Positions 1 through 6,057 of a stretch of 10,170 bases of DNA are shown piece by piece (the first letter of the stretch is position 1; every line of letters begins with the position of its first letter). The stretch comes from Verrucomicrobiales bacterium (lineage in GTDB: Bacteria; Verrucomicrobiota; Verrucomicrobiia; Limisphaerales; UBA1100): positions 1 to 10,170 of the forward strand of contig WTHG01000505.1 in NCBI GenBank assembly GCA_011523245.1, read 5' to 3'. Below the pieces are notes generated by a model. The model was given only the letters and a program-made list of their open reading frames with translations. It was not told the origin of the DNA and did not search any database. Made by a program: the position numbers and the translations under genes.

Positions 1-1205
1 ACGATGCGCCCACAAATGTCGGCGTCGTTCCAGTCAATCACCCACACGCCGCCTTCCGGACCGGTGTCCATATTAAATCCAAGGAAATGCTTGTCATTGG
101 CAACCATGAAGTCGCCGCCATGTGTGCCTCTAAAACCGGATCCTCGACGCTCCAGATTATCCATGTATAACAAATGATGGTGTATGTTACCCATGTACAC
201 CTGACCATGATATTTTTTGGGAAACGCGCCGCCTGTATAAATTTGGCAACCTCCGTGGGCAAAACCACCCTTTCTTTGGCCTGTGTTCTTTACGTTCACT
301 GTACCGTCCATCCAGAAATAAGCTTTACCACCTTCGTGCGGTCGACCCGCATAATTTTGGTGCACGTGCTCGGCGATGGTTTTGATGTCATTGTAAACAT
401 GGGAATTAAAATGTTTCCCAGCCTGTCTATGAAAGCGGCCGCCCTGCACAATGTGCCATAGGTGTGGAATTACGCAGGCGGTAATGAAAGCTTGTCCTCG
501 ATCATCAAAGTCTATTCCCCACGGGTTACTCGTGCCCCAACCAAACACTTCGAATTTTTCTTTAGTGGGATGATAACGCCACACGCCCGCATTGATGCGT
601 TGACGTTCGCTATCAGGGGCTCCGGGTTTGCCGACATTGCTGTGGGTAAACACGCCATGGCAGCCGTAGAGCCAGCCGTCCGGACCCCAGGTGAAGCTAT
701 TCAAGGTCTCGTGGCGGTCCTGTCGGCCCCAGCCATCAAGCACCACTTCCGGTTTGCCGTCTGGCACATCATCGCCGTCTCGGTCTGGGATGAATAAGAG
801 GTTAGGCGGCGAGCCGACCCACACGCCACCGAAGCCCACTTGTAGGCCGGTGGGGAAAAACAGTTTGTCGGCGAAGACTTTCTTCTTGTCGAAATGACCG
901 TCGCCATCGGTGTCCTCTAAGATAATGATGCGGCCTTTGGGGCCTTCTTTGAAGGTGTCGCTGCGGCGGGTTTCATAATTTAGGTTTTCGCACACCCACA
1001 CGCGACCGCGGGAATCAAAGCAAAATGCGAAAGGCTGCACCACGTGCGGCTCGGCGGCGAACTGCGTGACCTTGAATCCGTCGGGCAAGGTCATGCGCGC
1101 GGTGGCTTGTTCCGGCGTATACGAAGGAGGTTTGGAAGAGGATTTTTGAGCCACAGCCGGCGAAGCAATGGCCCACGAAAGAGCAATCCATAAGAGGGCT
1201 TTCAT
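1..1205 (-). CDS. PVC-type membrane-bound dehydrogenase / beta-propeller protein, N-terminal part (3' end beyond window)
   Basis: The frame is open from an ATG at 1203-1205 to the window edge and gives 401 complete codons without a stop. Residues 1-19 form a Sec signal peptide ending AVA before Gln20, so the protein is exported. The rest resembles the N-terminal domain of the PVC 'putative membrane-bound dehydrogenase' family (TIGR02604 type), a propeller related to sorbosone/glucose dehydrogenases. Visible marks are LPDGFKVTQFA (about 40-50), VWVCENLNYETR (69-80), two Asp-rich turns (DTDGDGHFD at 98-106, PDRDGDDVPDG at 140-150), SFTWGPDGWLYGCHG (170-184), GWGTSNPWG (222-230) and GGVWVIDWNDADICGR (385-400). 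Full-length relatives usually continue into HEAT-like repeats and a CxxCH haem domain, which would lie outside the window. It is divergent to the SlyX gene. No convincing Shine-Dalgarno precedes the ATG. The substrate is unknown; the family call is firm, the enzymatic role is not. Confidence 0.88.
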   Translation of the reverse strand, partial: MKALLWIALSWAIASPAVAQKSSSKPPSYTPEQATARMTLPDGFKVTQFAAEPHVVQPFAFCFDSRGRVWVCENLNYETRRSDTFKEGPKGRIIILEDTDGDGHFDKKKVFADKLFFPTGLQVGFGGVWVGSPPNLLFIPDRDGDDVPDGKPEVVLDGWGRQDRHETLNSFTWGPDGWLYGCHGVFTHSNVGKPGAPDSERQRINAGVWRYHPTKEKFEVFGWGTSNPWGIDFDDRGQAFITACVIPHLWHIVQGGRFHRQAGKHFNSHVYNDIKTIAEHVHQNYAGRPHEGGKAYFWMDGTVNVKNTGQRKGGFAHGGCQIYTGGAFPKKYHGQVYMGNIHHHLLYMDNLERRGSGFRGTHGGDFMVANDKHFLGFNMDTGPEGGVWVIDWNDADICGRI

Positions 1206-1300
1206 GCGTGCGGGAATTGTCCACGAACCCACCGATGTCGCAAGACGAATTGTCACGTAATTGGATTGGAAAGTGCGGTGGTCGGTTTTATCCTTCAGGC
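1206..1300. promoter_or_regulatory. Divergent intergenic region between the dehydrogenase and SlyX genes
   Basis: About 95 bases separate the two divergent starts and must hold both promoters if the SlyX start at 1301 is right. No strong -35/-10 pair, operator-like palindrome or Shine-Dalgarno stands out on either strand. If SlyX began at 1208 or 1235 the gap would shrink to 2-29 bases, which argues against those starts. Confidence 0.35.
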
Positions 1301-1507
1301 ATGGCCGATGAGGACCGCATGGTGAAAATAGAGTCTGCCCTGGCGCACATGGAACAGCTCACCGAAACGCTCAATGAGACCGTGATTGAACAGGATAAAA
1401 CCTTACGCCGGCTCAACCAGCAGCTCGAACAACTCACCGAGCGTATGGCCAAAGACAACGCGGACTCTATCAAAAGCAATAACACTAAGCCGCCGCATTA
1501 CCAGTAA
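1301..1507 (+). CDS. slyX: SlyX family protein
   Basis: A 68-residue, highly charged, helical protein from ATG 1301 to TAA 1505-1507. Most of it (about residues 7-50) is a single amphipathic coiled coil with heptad-like Leu/Met spacing, including LRRLNQQLEQLTERM, followed by a polar linker and the C-terminal signature KPPHYQ. The E. coli SlyX protein is similar in size (about 72 residues), is coiled-coil, and also ends in a Pro-rich PPHY motif, which supports the assignment. The molecular function of SlyX is not established. The frame is open upstream to a GTG at 1208 and an ATG at 1235, but those extensions look non-homologous. Another ATG at 1319 has GAGG a few bases before it and would cut six residues. 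It shares the divergent region with the dehydrogenase gene and lies 42 bases before the coiled-coil protein gene, so the two may be co-transcribed. Confidence 0.75.
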   Translation: MADEDRMVKIESALAHMEQLTETLNETVIEQDKTLRRLNQQLEQLTERMAKDNADSIKSNNTKPPHYQ

Positions 1508-1549
1508 ACGGACTTTCTTTTTCGCCTGATTCAGGTAGTGTCCGCGCGC

Positions 1550-3073
1550 GTGAAACATCTCCCTGCCATTGCCGTAATTTGGCTGGTGACCGCAGTGTCG
1601 GCTCTGACCGATACCGTGGTCACTAAGGACGGGCAGCGCCATGAAGGTGCCCTAACCCTGCAAGCGGGCGGGATCCAAATCGGCACAACTCTGGTGCCGA
1701 TCGAGGACCTGCACGAAATTACGCGCGACCTCAAGGAAGCGGCTGCTCCAAAGGATGAATTGGCTCGACTCACAGCTAACTTGATGGCCGTGGGCCAGCC
1801 GGGGGCCCTAAGTTGGAACGGCACGCTCATTGCCGGTCGCGTGACCGCAATCGATGACACTAAGGTGAGCTTGGAAAATCAGCCGCCCCAATTATTCCTG
1901 AGTACGGACAATACAGCCGCCGTGTTTTTCACCGCCATGTCCTACCACCAACTCGATGCCCTGCGATCCCGCAACGCTGGTGTGTTGTTGAAGGGCGGCG
2001 ATTTTTTTGAAGGTCGCCTGTTGGGCCTGAAGGATGGCCGGGTGGAACTCGAATCAATTTTGTTCGGTCGCAAATCATTCGCCGTGGGGACCGAAGCCGA
2101 AGCGCTTTGGATTCGCTCGCCCAAGGTCGACCCGGCCGCCTACACCGTTCACACGCGAAACGGATCGGTGATCGTGGCGGACTCCGTTGCGCTGACCTCC
2201 GACGGCGTGGAGATCAATCACCCCCCGCTGCGTCAGTACCGGATTCCGTTGGCGGATCTGGGGCAACTCCGGCGAGGCAATGCGACCGATATCGTGACGC
2301 TGGCATGGAACCGGATCGATAAGGCCAAGCCGGAAGAGAAAATCGTGCTGCTGGCCAGCGTCGCCAATGTCGGCCGCATGCTTGAGCTGCGGGCACAAGT
2401 TGCCCGTCAACAACCCGCTTTGAAACTGGCCCAGGCCAAGATGGATTTGGTGGATAAAAAACGCGGAGACATCCGGGCCGCCAATGACGCCGTCCGGCGC
2501 GAGTACGATCAGTTGCGGCAGGTTTGGTCCCAACGGAATGCCGACTATATGCGTGTCAAATCATTGGCCCGCACAAAAGCCACTCAACTGCGCCAAAAAC
2601 AGGCGGCCGTCCGCCGTGTGCGGTCGGAGATGGATCGTTGGAGACGGCAAGTGAAACAGGAAACCACACGGTTGGAGGACGCGGCGAAAGCCTTGGCTGA
2701 CGCCGCCGAGAATCAACTTAACGCGGCCAAGAACCGCCACGATGCGGCCCGCCGGCAGGTGGACCAATCCAAGCGCCAGTTGCAACGCTCTGAACAACGA
2801 CTGGCGGAGGAGCAGAAAAAGATGGAGGCATTTCAAAAAACAATTCAACCCGCCAAGGATCAGGAACGTGCTGCCAAAGAGGTGGTGGATGCGGCTTATC
2901 GCGCCAAGGAAGCGGCTCAGGACAAACAACGCAAGGGGCTGGATGCGTGGCGCGAGGCTAACAAGGCATATTTCGACCAGCTCACCGTTCGCAATCGGTT
3001 GCAGGCGGAATATAACAAGGCGGTGCAGGAGCTGGAGCAGATTCAGCCGGCAGTGTCAGAGCCGCCGCGTTAG
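1550..3073 (+). CDS. Secreted protein with four tandem beta repeats and a long coiled coil (hypothetical)
   Basis: A 507-residue protein if started at GTG 1550; a GTG at 1538 adds four residues. I prefer 1550 because MKHLPAIAVIWLVTAVSA then forms a clean signal peptide and AGGTAG (1533-1538) lies about 11 bases upstream, against two bases for the 1538 start. I do not recognise a named family. After the leader come four related units of about 40 residues, spaced 54-63 apart, at roughly residues 22-58, 85-127, 143-188 and 197-242. Each has a Gly-X-(hydrophobic) turn, then a DG/DD turn and alternating hydrophobics, for example FFEGRLLGLKDGRVELES; they look like small SH3- or Sm-like beta barrels. 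Residues about 276-496 are almost entirely Lys/Arg/Glu/Gln/Ala-rich coiled coil. The last residues are Pro-rich. The likely location is the periplasm or envelope, with a scaffolding or binding role (inference). Its 3' end overlaps the convergent lipoprotein gene by 92 bases. Confidence 0.8.
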   Translation: MKHLPAIAVIWLVTAVSALTDTVVTKDGQRHEGALTLQAGGIQIGTTLVPIEDLHEITRDLKEAAAPKDELARLTANLMAVGQPGALSWNGTLIAGRVTAIDDTKVSLENQPPQLFLSTDNTAAVFFTAMSYHQLDALRSRNAGVLLKGGDFFEGRLLGLKDGRVELESILFGRKSFAVGTEAEALWIRSPKVDPAAYTVHTRNGSVIVADSVALTSDGVEINHPPLRQYRIPLADLGQLRRGNATDIVTLAWNRIDKAKPEEKIVLLASVANVGRMLELRAQVARQQPALKLAQAKMDLVDKKRGDIRAANDAVRREYDQLRQVWSQRNADYMRVKSLARTKATQLRQKQAAVRRVRSEMDRWRRQVKQETTRLEDAAKALADAAENQLNAAKNRHDAARRQVDQSKRQLQRSEQRLAEEQKKMEAFQKTIQPAKDQERAAKEVVDAAYRAKEAAQDKQRKGLDAWREANKAYFDQLTVRNRLQAEYNKAVQELEQIQPAVSEPPR

Positions 3074-3677
3074 GCGCATCCGGCACGCCATCGCGAGAGC
3101 CGGAATCAAACACCACTTTGCCCATCTTGAGTAGTCGGCTCGGGTGAATCACATGCCACGGACCCAGTCGATCGGCCGGCCGATTCCAACTCCACGCAGC
3201 CAGTTCACTACAGTACCAACGATTGGAACTAGGCAAGCCGATGATGCCGCCGAAATCGTATTTTTTGCCCAGCTGCGACCGTGCCTTTGCCAGAGCGGCA
3301 TCGCCGGCTTCCGGCGTCCAACCCTCCGGCTGCACCAAGGCCACGCGATGGGACAGGGCGAGAAATTCGCCTAGCGGTGTTTCGACGTTACCGGGCCAAA
3401 GCGCTTCGATCACCACCTCGTTTTCATGATCAAGAATGGCGGCGTGCGGGAAGGCGGAGTCGGTGGCGGTGGCCACGATGTCATCGCCCAGACGGTAACC
3501 GCGATTCACCAGCCACATGCCGTTGCCGCCCTTCTCTTGGATGACCTGTTGCCACGACTGCACTTCCGCCTCGTAAGCCGGTCCGGTGCGTCGTGCGAAT
3601 CCACTAAGCCCGGCGCAGCCCACAGAATGCAGCAGGATGCCGAGTAGGCCGAGGGTGATGAGCGGTCGGGGGTTCAT
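2982..3677 (-). CDS. YiiX-like (NlpC/P60-superfamily, permuted papain fold) lipoprotein
   Basis: A 231-residue protein from ATG 3675-3677. The N-terminus is a lipoprotein-type leader with a Gly-Cys site (SVGC, Cys21) after a hydrophobic stretch, so it is probably anchored to a membrane by lipid. The core matches the YiiX/YebB-like branch of permuted papain-fold amidases/peptidases: His78 in SAFPHAAILD as the candidate base, an acidic residue nearby (Glu87 or Glu91), then GKKYDFGGIIGL (137-148) and WYCSELAAWSW (154-164) with Cys156 as the candidate nucleophile. HVIHPSRLL (175-183) is the usual segment after the active site. Such proteins may cleave amide or ester bonds in peptidoglycan peptides or lipids; the substrate is not known. 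The last 30 residues are Pro/Ala-rich, look disordered, and are encoded antisense to the coiled-coil gene. The start lies about 20 bases after the terminator of the DUF1080 gene, so no ordinary separate promoter region is apparent. Confidence 0.82.
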   Translation of the reverse strand: MNPRPLITLGLLGILLHSVGCAGLSGFARRTGPAYEAEVQSWQQVIQEKGGNGMWLVNRGYRLGDDIVATATDSAFPHAAILDHENEVVIEALWPGNVETPLGEFLALSHRVALVQPEGWTPEAGDAALAKARSQLGKKYDFGGIIGLPSSNRWYCSELAAWSWNRPADRLGPWHVIHPSRLLKMGKVVFDSGSRDGVPDAPNAAALTLPAESAPAPAPPCYIPPATDCER

Positions 3678-3696
3678 GAGACAGGCGGTGGAATAA

Positions 3697-3727
3697 GGAA
3701 AGGGGCGAGGTGAGGCTCGCCCCTTCC
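3697..3727 (-). terminator. Intrinsic terminator after the DUF1080 gene
   Basis: Inverted repeat: AAGGGGCGAG at 3700-3709 pairs perfectly with CTCGCCCCTT at 3716-3725 around a six-base loop, and the outer GGA/TCC bases extend the stem past one bulged A. Read on the minus strand it starts 19 bases after the DUF1080 stop codon and is followed by a modest T-rich run (TTTCCTTATT counting from the stem base). It would end the four-gene transcript. The weak T tail leaves room for partial read-through into the lipoprotein gene. Confidence 0.7.
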
Positions 3728-3745
3728 GTTAGTTGGGGAATTTGA

Positions 3746-4795
3746 TTATTTGTTTTCCACGATCCACACGTTGCGGAATTGGAGCGGGTTGCCGTGGCCC
3801 TGCAGCTTGATCGGACCGGGCGTGCCTTCGGGGTCGCGACGTGATCCACCGGTCTTGCCATTGATTTCAAGATCCTTGTGGATCACCACGCCGTTATGCT
3901 TCAGTGTCATACGGGCGTTTTTGATTTTCTTGCCATCCTTCATCACAGCATTGGTGAACTCGACGTCGTAGGTCTGCCATTGGAGCGGCGGCAGGCACAT
4001 ATTTACGATCGGCTCGGCCTTGGTGTAGACGCCACCGCACTCGTTGTTTTTCCCTTCCAACCCAAACGAATCGAGGATTTGCACCTCGTAATGGTCCACC
4101 TGATAAAAGCCACTGTTGCCCCGGCCCTGTCCGCGCGCGGCGGGCTTGAAGGGTAGCAGGAACTCCACGTGCATGGTGTAGTTTTGAAATTTGCGCGCGG
4201 TGCGGATGTCGCGCCCGTCGGTGTTCAGAAGCTTGGTCTGCTCGTCCAGGCGGCCGCCCTGCCATTCGCCTTTGCCTGTGCCGTCGAATAGCACGATGGC
4301 GCCCTTGGGCGGCTTGGTGCCGAGGGTGGGGCTTTTGCGTTCCAGGCGTTTCAGTTCAAAGGTTTTCTTACCGTAAGAGCCGTTGAGCTTGCCGTTTTGG
4401 ATCACGGCCTTGCCTTCTTTCTGTCCCTTAGGCGGGTATTGGCTGGTGGCGCTAAATTCATTGGCTCGGCCACCCAGGTAACGCCGCTTTCCGATCGCGG
4501 CGGCGAACACGGCCTTGTTGCCCTGAAGCTTACCGGTCATCAACGACCGGTCATCTCCGCGATCCCAGCCATCGCCTGGCAGACCGCCGGGGTAAAGCAC
4601 GAGTTGAAATTCGCCGCTGCCCAGCGCGATCACCTGCGCTCCCATATCGCACCCGCACGAGAGGTCACCGATATATTCACCCTGGATCTTAAAATCCGCG
4701 GGCAACGTTTTGTCCTTCGCGTTCGTCCACAAACCTGGCGCAGCAATGGTGTTCAGGCCGAGGGTGAGGCTAAAGAGTAGCAGTGTCTTTTTCAT
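3746..4795 (-). CDS. Secreted DUF1080 protein (3-keto-disaccharide hydrolase domain)
   Basis: A 349-residue protein with an N-terminal Sec signal peptide (about 1-19, MKKTLLLFSL then NTIAA). Residues about 35-150 form an N-terminal beta-rich module seen in some PVC members, with GAQVIALGSGEF (52-63), YPGGLPGDGWD (68-78) and an unusual SCGCDMG (46-52). Residues about 163-347 are the DUF1080 domain (PF06439 type, concanavalin-like fold): IVLFDGTGKGEWQG (167-180), RGNSGFYQVDHYEVQILDS (225-243), ECGGVYTK (252-259), LQWQTYDVEF (271-280) and GPIKLQGHGNPLQFRN (327-342). Members of this family are annotated as 3-keto-glycoside/disaccharide hydrolases acting on oxidised sugars outside the cytoplasm; activity here is inferred. 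It is the last gene of the minus-strand run, 50 bases after the cupin gene, and is followed by a hairpin terminator. A possible own promoter sits in that 50-base gap. Confidence 0.9.
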   Translation of the reverse strand: MKKTLLLFSLTLGLNTIAAPGLWTNAKDKTLPADFKIQGEYIGDLSCGCDMGAQVIALGSGEFQLVLYPGGLPGDGWDRGDDRSLMTGKLQGNKAVFAAAIGKRRYLGGRANEFSATSQYPPKGQKEGKAVIQNGKLNGSYGKKTFELKRLERKSPTLGTKPPKGAIVLFDGTGKGEWQGGRLDEQTKLLNTDGRDIRTARKFQNYTMHVEFLLPFKPAARGQGRGNSGFYQVDHYEVQILDSFGLEGKNNECGGVYTKAEPIVNMCLPPLQWQTYDVEFTNAVMKDGKKIKNARMTLKHNGVVIHKDLEINGKTGGSRRDPEGTPGPIKLQGHGNPLQFRNVWIVENK

Positions 4796-4811
4796 GATTT
4801 GCGTGGAGAAA

Positions 4812-4839
4812 AGTCTAACGACCGTGTGGTGTTTGACAA
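4812..4839 (-). promoter_or_regulatory. Candidate sigma70-like promoter for the DUF1080 gene
   Basis: In the 50-base gap between the cupin and DUF1080 genes the minus strand reads TTGTCA (4839-4834; five of six match the -35 consensus), a 16-base spacer, then TAGACT (4817-4812; four of six match -10). The start of transcription would fall about 10 bases before the ATG, giving a very short leader with no visible Shine-Dalgarno. If used, it would allow separate expression of DUF1080. This is a motif match only. Confidence 0.35.
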
Positions 4840-4845
4840 GTCGCG

Positions 4846-5337
4846 TTACCGAATCAACTCCTCTGCCACCTTGGCGCCTAGGCCGACTTTCTCGTAATGC
4901 GCCCGGGCCAGTTCGAGTTTCACATGCACATCATCATGGCCGGTCGGGTTGTCGTGTTCGTCGTAATAGATCACCGAACCGAGCACGTGAAAAAGCGTGA
5001 TCATCGGCTCCGCGCCATCTTCGACCACGAGCGTGTGAATTTCGCCGGGGGGTTCGTAGACAAACATTCCTTCACGCGCCACCCAGTCATGCTCTAGATA
5101 ACGCCACGTACCCTTGAGCACAAACCCGTATACCGGCGAGGCATGCCGATGCCGCCCCAGTTTGCCGCCCCCGCGTACGCGCAGGAGATTGACCCATTCG
5201 CCATTGGTAGTATTGAAAAGTAGTGGGCGAAAATCCACCGTATCACTCTGGGGCACCCAGAGTCGTTCATCCTCCGGTATGGCCGTCTCCACAAGATCAG
5301 CCAGAGCCAGCGGGGTTTGTAGGGGGCGTTTGTACAT
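4846..5337 (-). CDS. Cupin-domain dioxygenase, 2,4'-dihydroxyacetophenone dioxygenase-like
   Basis: A 163-residue cytosolic protein (no leader) starting at ATG 5335-5337; a TTG two codons upstream is possible but less likely. It resembles the 2,4'-dihydroxyacetophenone dioxygenase-type cupins: ERLWVPQSDTVDFRPLLFN (24-42), WVNLLRVRGGGKLGRHRH (48-65), GFVLKGTWRYLEHDWVA (71-87) and VYEPPGEIHTLVV (93-105). The candidate metal ligands are His63, His65 and His101; the Glu usual in cupin motif 1 is replaced by Val/Tyr, giving the three-His, non-haem iron type of site. The characterised relative cleaves a C-C bond beside an alpha-hydroxyketone using O2, releasing formate and an aromatic acid. The actual substrate here is unknown, and the ChrR/anti-sigma cupins are the alternative relatives. 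The start is eight bases after the SDR stop codon, implying co-transcription. No clear Shine-Dalgarno is seen. Confidence 0.85.
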   Translation of the reverse strand: MYKRPLQTPLALADLVETAIPEDERLWVPQSDTVDFRPLLFNTTNGEWVNLLRVRGGGKLGRHRHASPVYGFVLKGTWRYLEHDWVAREGMFVYEPPGEIHTLVVEDGAEPMITLFHVLGSVIYYDEHDNPTGHDDVHVKLELARAHYEKVGLGAKVAEELIR

Positions 5338-5345
5338 AGTCAAAA

Positions 5346-6041
5346 TCAGGTGGAGAGATAGCCTCCATCCACAGGTAGCACGGCGCCGGTGATGAAAGAG
5401 GCTTCGTCGGATAATAAAAACAGTGCGGCCGTTGCCACTTCCTCCGGTTGCCCCCAGCGGCCCAACGGCGTGCGTGCTATGATAGCGGCGTTGCGTTCGG
5501 GATCGGTGCGTGGCGCTTCCGTAAAAGGCGTTTCAATCCAACCTGGTGCGAGAGCGTTCACGCGGATGCCGTCAGCCGCCCAGGCCGCCGCCAGACTTTT
5601 GGTGAGCTGCACCACCGCCCCTTTGCTGGCCGCATAGGCCGGCGCGTGCGGTGCGCCGAGCGTGCTGAAGAGCGAGCCTAGATTCACGATGCTCGCGCCT
5701 GCGGCCAAATGCGGCCGGCACAACGTGCAGCACTGTTGAACGGCCGTGAGGTTGACCTCGATGACCCGCGCAAAGTCGTCGCGTTCAAATTCCTTCTCGC
5801 GTCGGATGATCCCTGCTGCATTCACCAGATGATGCACCGGCCCGAGATTCGCAAGGCATCCCTCCAACGCCGCGCCATCGGTAACATCGAGTGTGTGTAC
5901 CTCCAGGCCGGCTTCCGGCGCCATTGGCTCCAGCCCAATTGCTATCACTCGCGCCCCTTCTGCCGCCAACGCTCGGCCGATGGCTAAGCCAATGCCACGT
6001 GTGCCGCCGGTAACCACGGCGGTGTGATCGGTGAAACGCAT
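5346..6041 (-). CDS. Short-chain dehydrogenase/reductase (classical SDR)
   Basis: A 231-residue protein from ATG 6039-6041 with all classical SDR motifs: the nucleotide-binding TGGTRGIG (11-18), Asp52 in HTLDVTD for adenine-ring contact, NAAG (74-77), catalytic Asn97 in EVNLT, Ser123 in NLGS, and the Tyr136-Lys140 pair in YAASK. PGWIETPF (166-173) and a C-terminal GAVLPVDGGY follow. It is cytosolic and slightly short because the region after the second beta strand (about residues 36-48) is trimmed, with no clear Arg for NADP binding, so NAD may be preferred (inference). It would interconvert an alcohol and a ketone; the substrate cannot be read from the sequence. It starts 16 bases after the DUF1501 stop and ends eight bases before the cupin start, so the SDR product may be the cupin substrate. 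The SDR call is secure. Confidence 0.93.
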   Translation of the reverse strand: MRFTDHTAVVTGGTRGIGLAIGRALAAEGARVIAIGLEPMAPEAGLEVHTLDVTDGAALEGCLANLGPVHHLVNAAGIIRREKEFERDDFARVIEVNLTAVQQCCTLCRPHLAAGASIVNLGSLFSTLGAPHAPAYAASKGAVVQLTKSLAAAWAADGIRVNALAPGWIETPFTEAPRTDPERNAAIIARTPLGRWGQPEEVATAALFLLSDEASFITGAVLPVDGGYLST

Positions 6042-6057
6042 GCGGATGCGCGAGAAA

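Noticed and set aside
1208..1300. Extended N-terminus for the SlyX-like protein from GTG 1208
   Set aside because: The added 31 residues do not resemble SlyX and would leave almost no space for divergent promoters.
2075..2533. Open frame of 152 codons on the minus strand, and smaller frames within 2107-3134
   Set aside because: Shadows of the coiled-coil/beta-repeat gene; biased by its codon composition and without recognisable domains or start signals.
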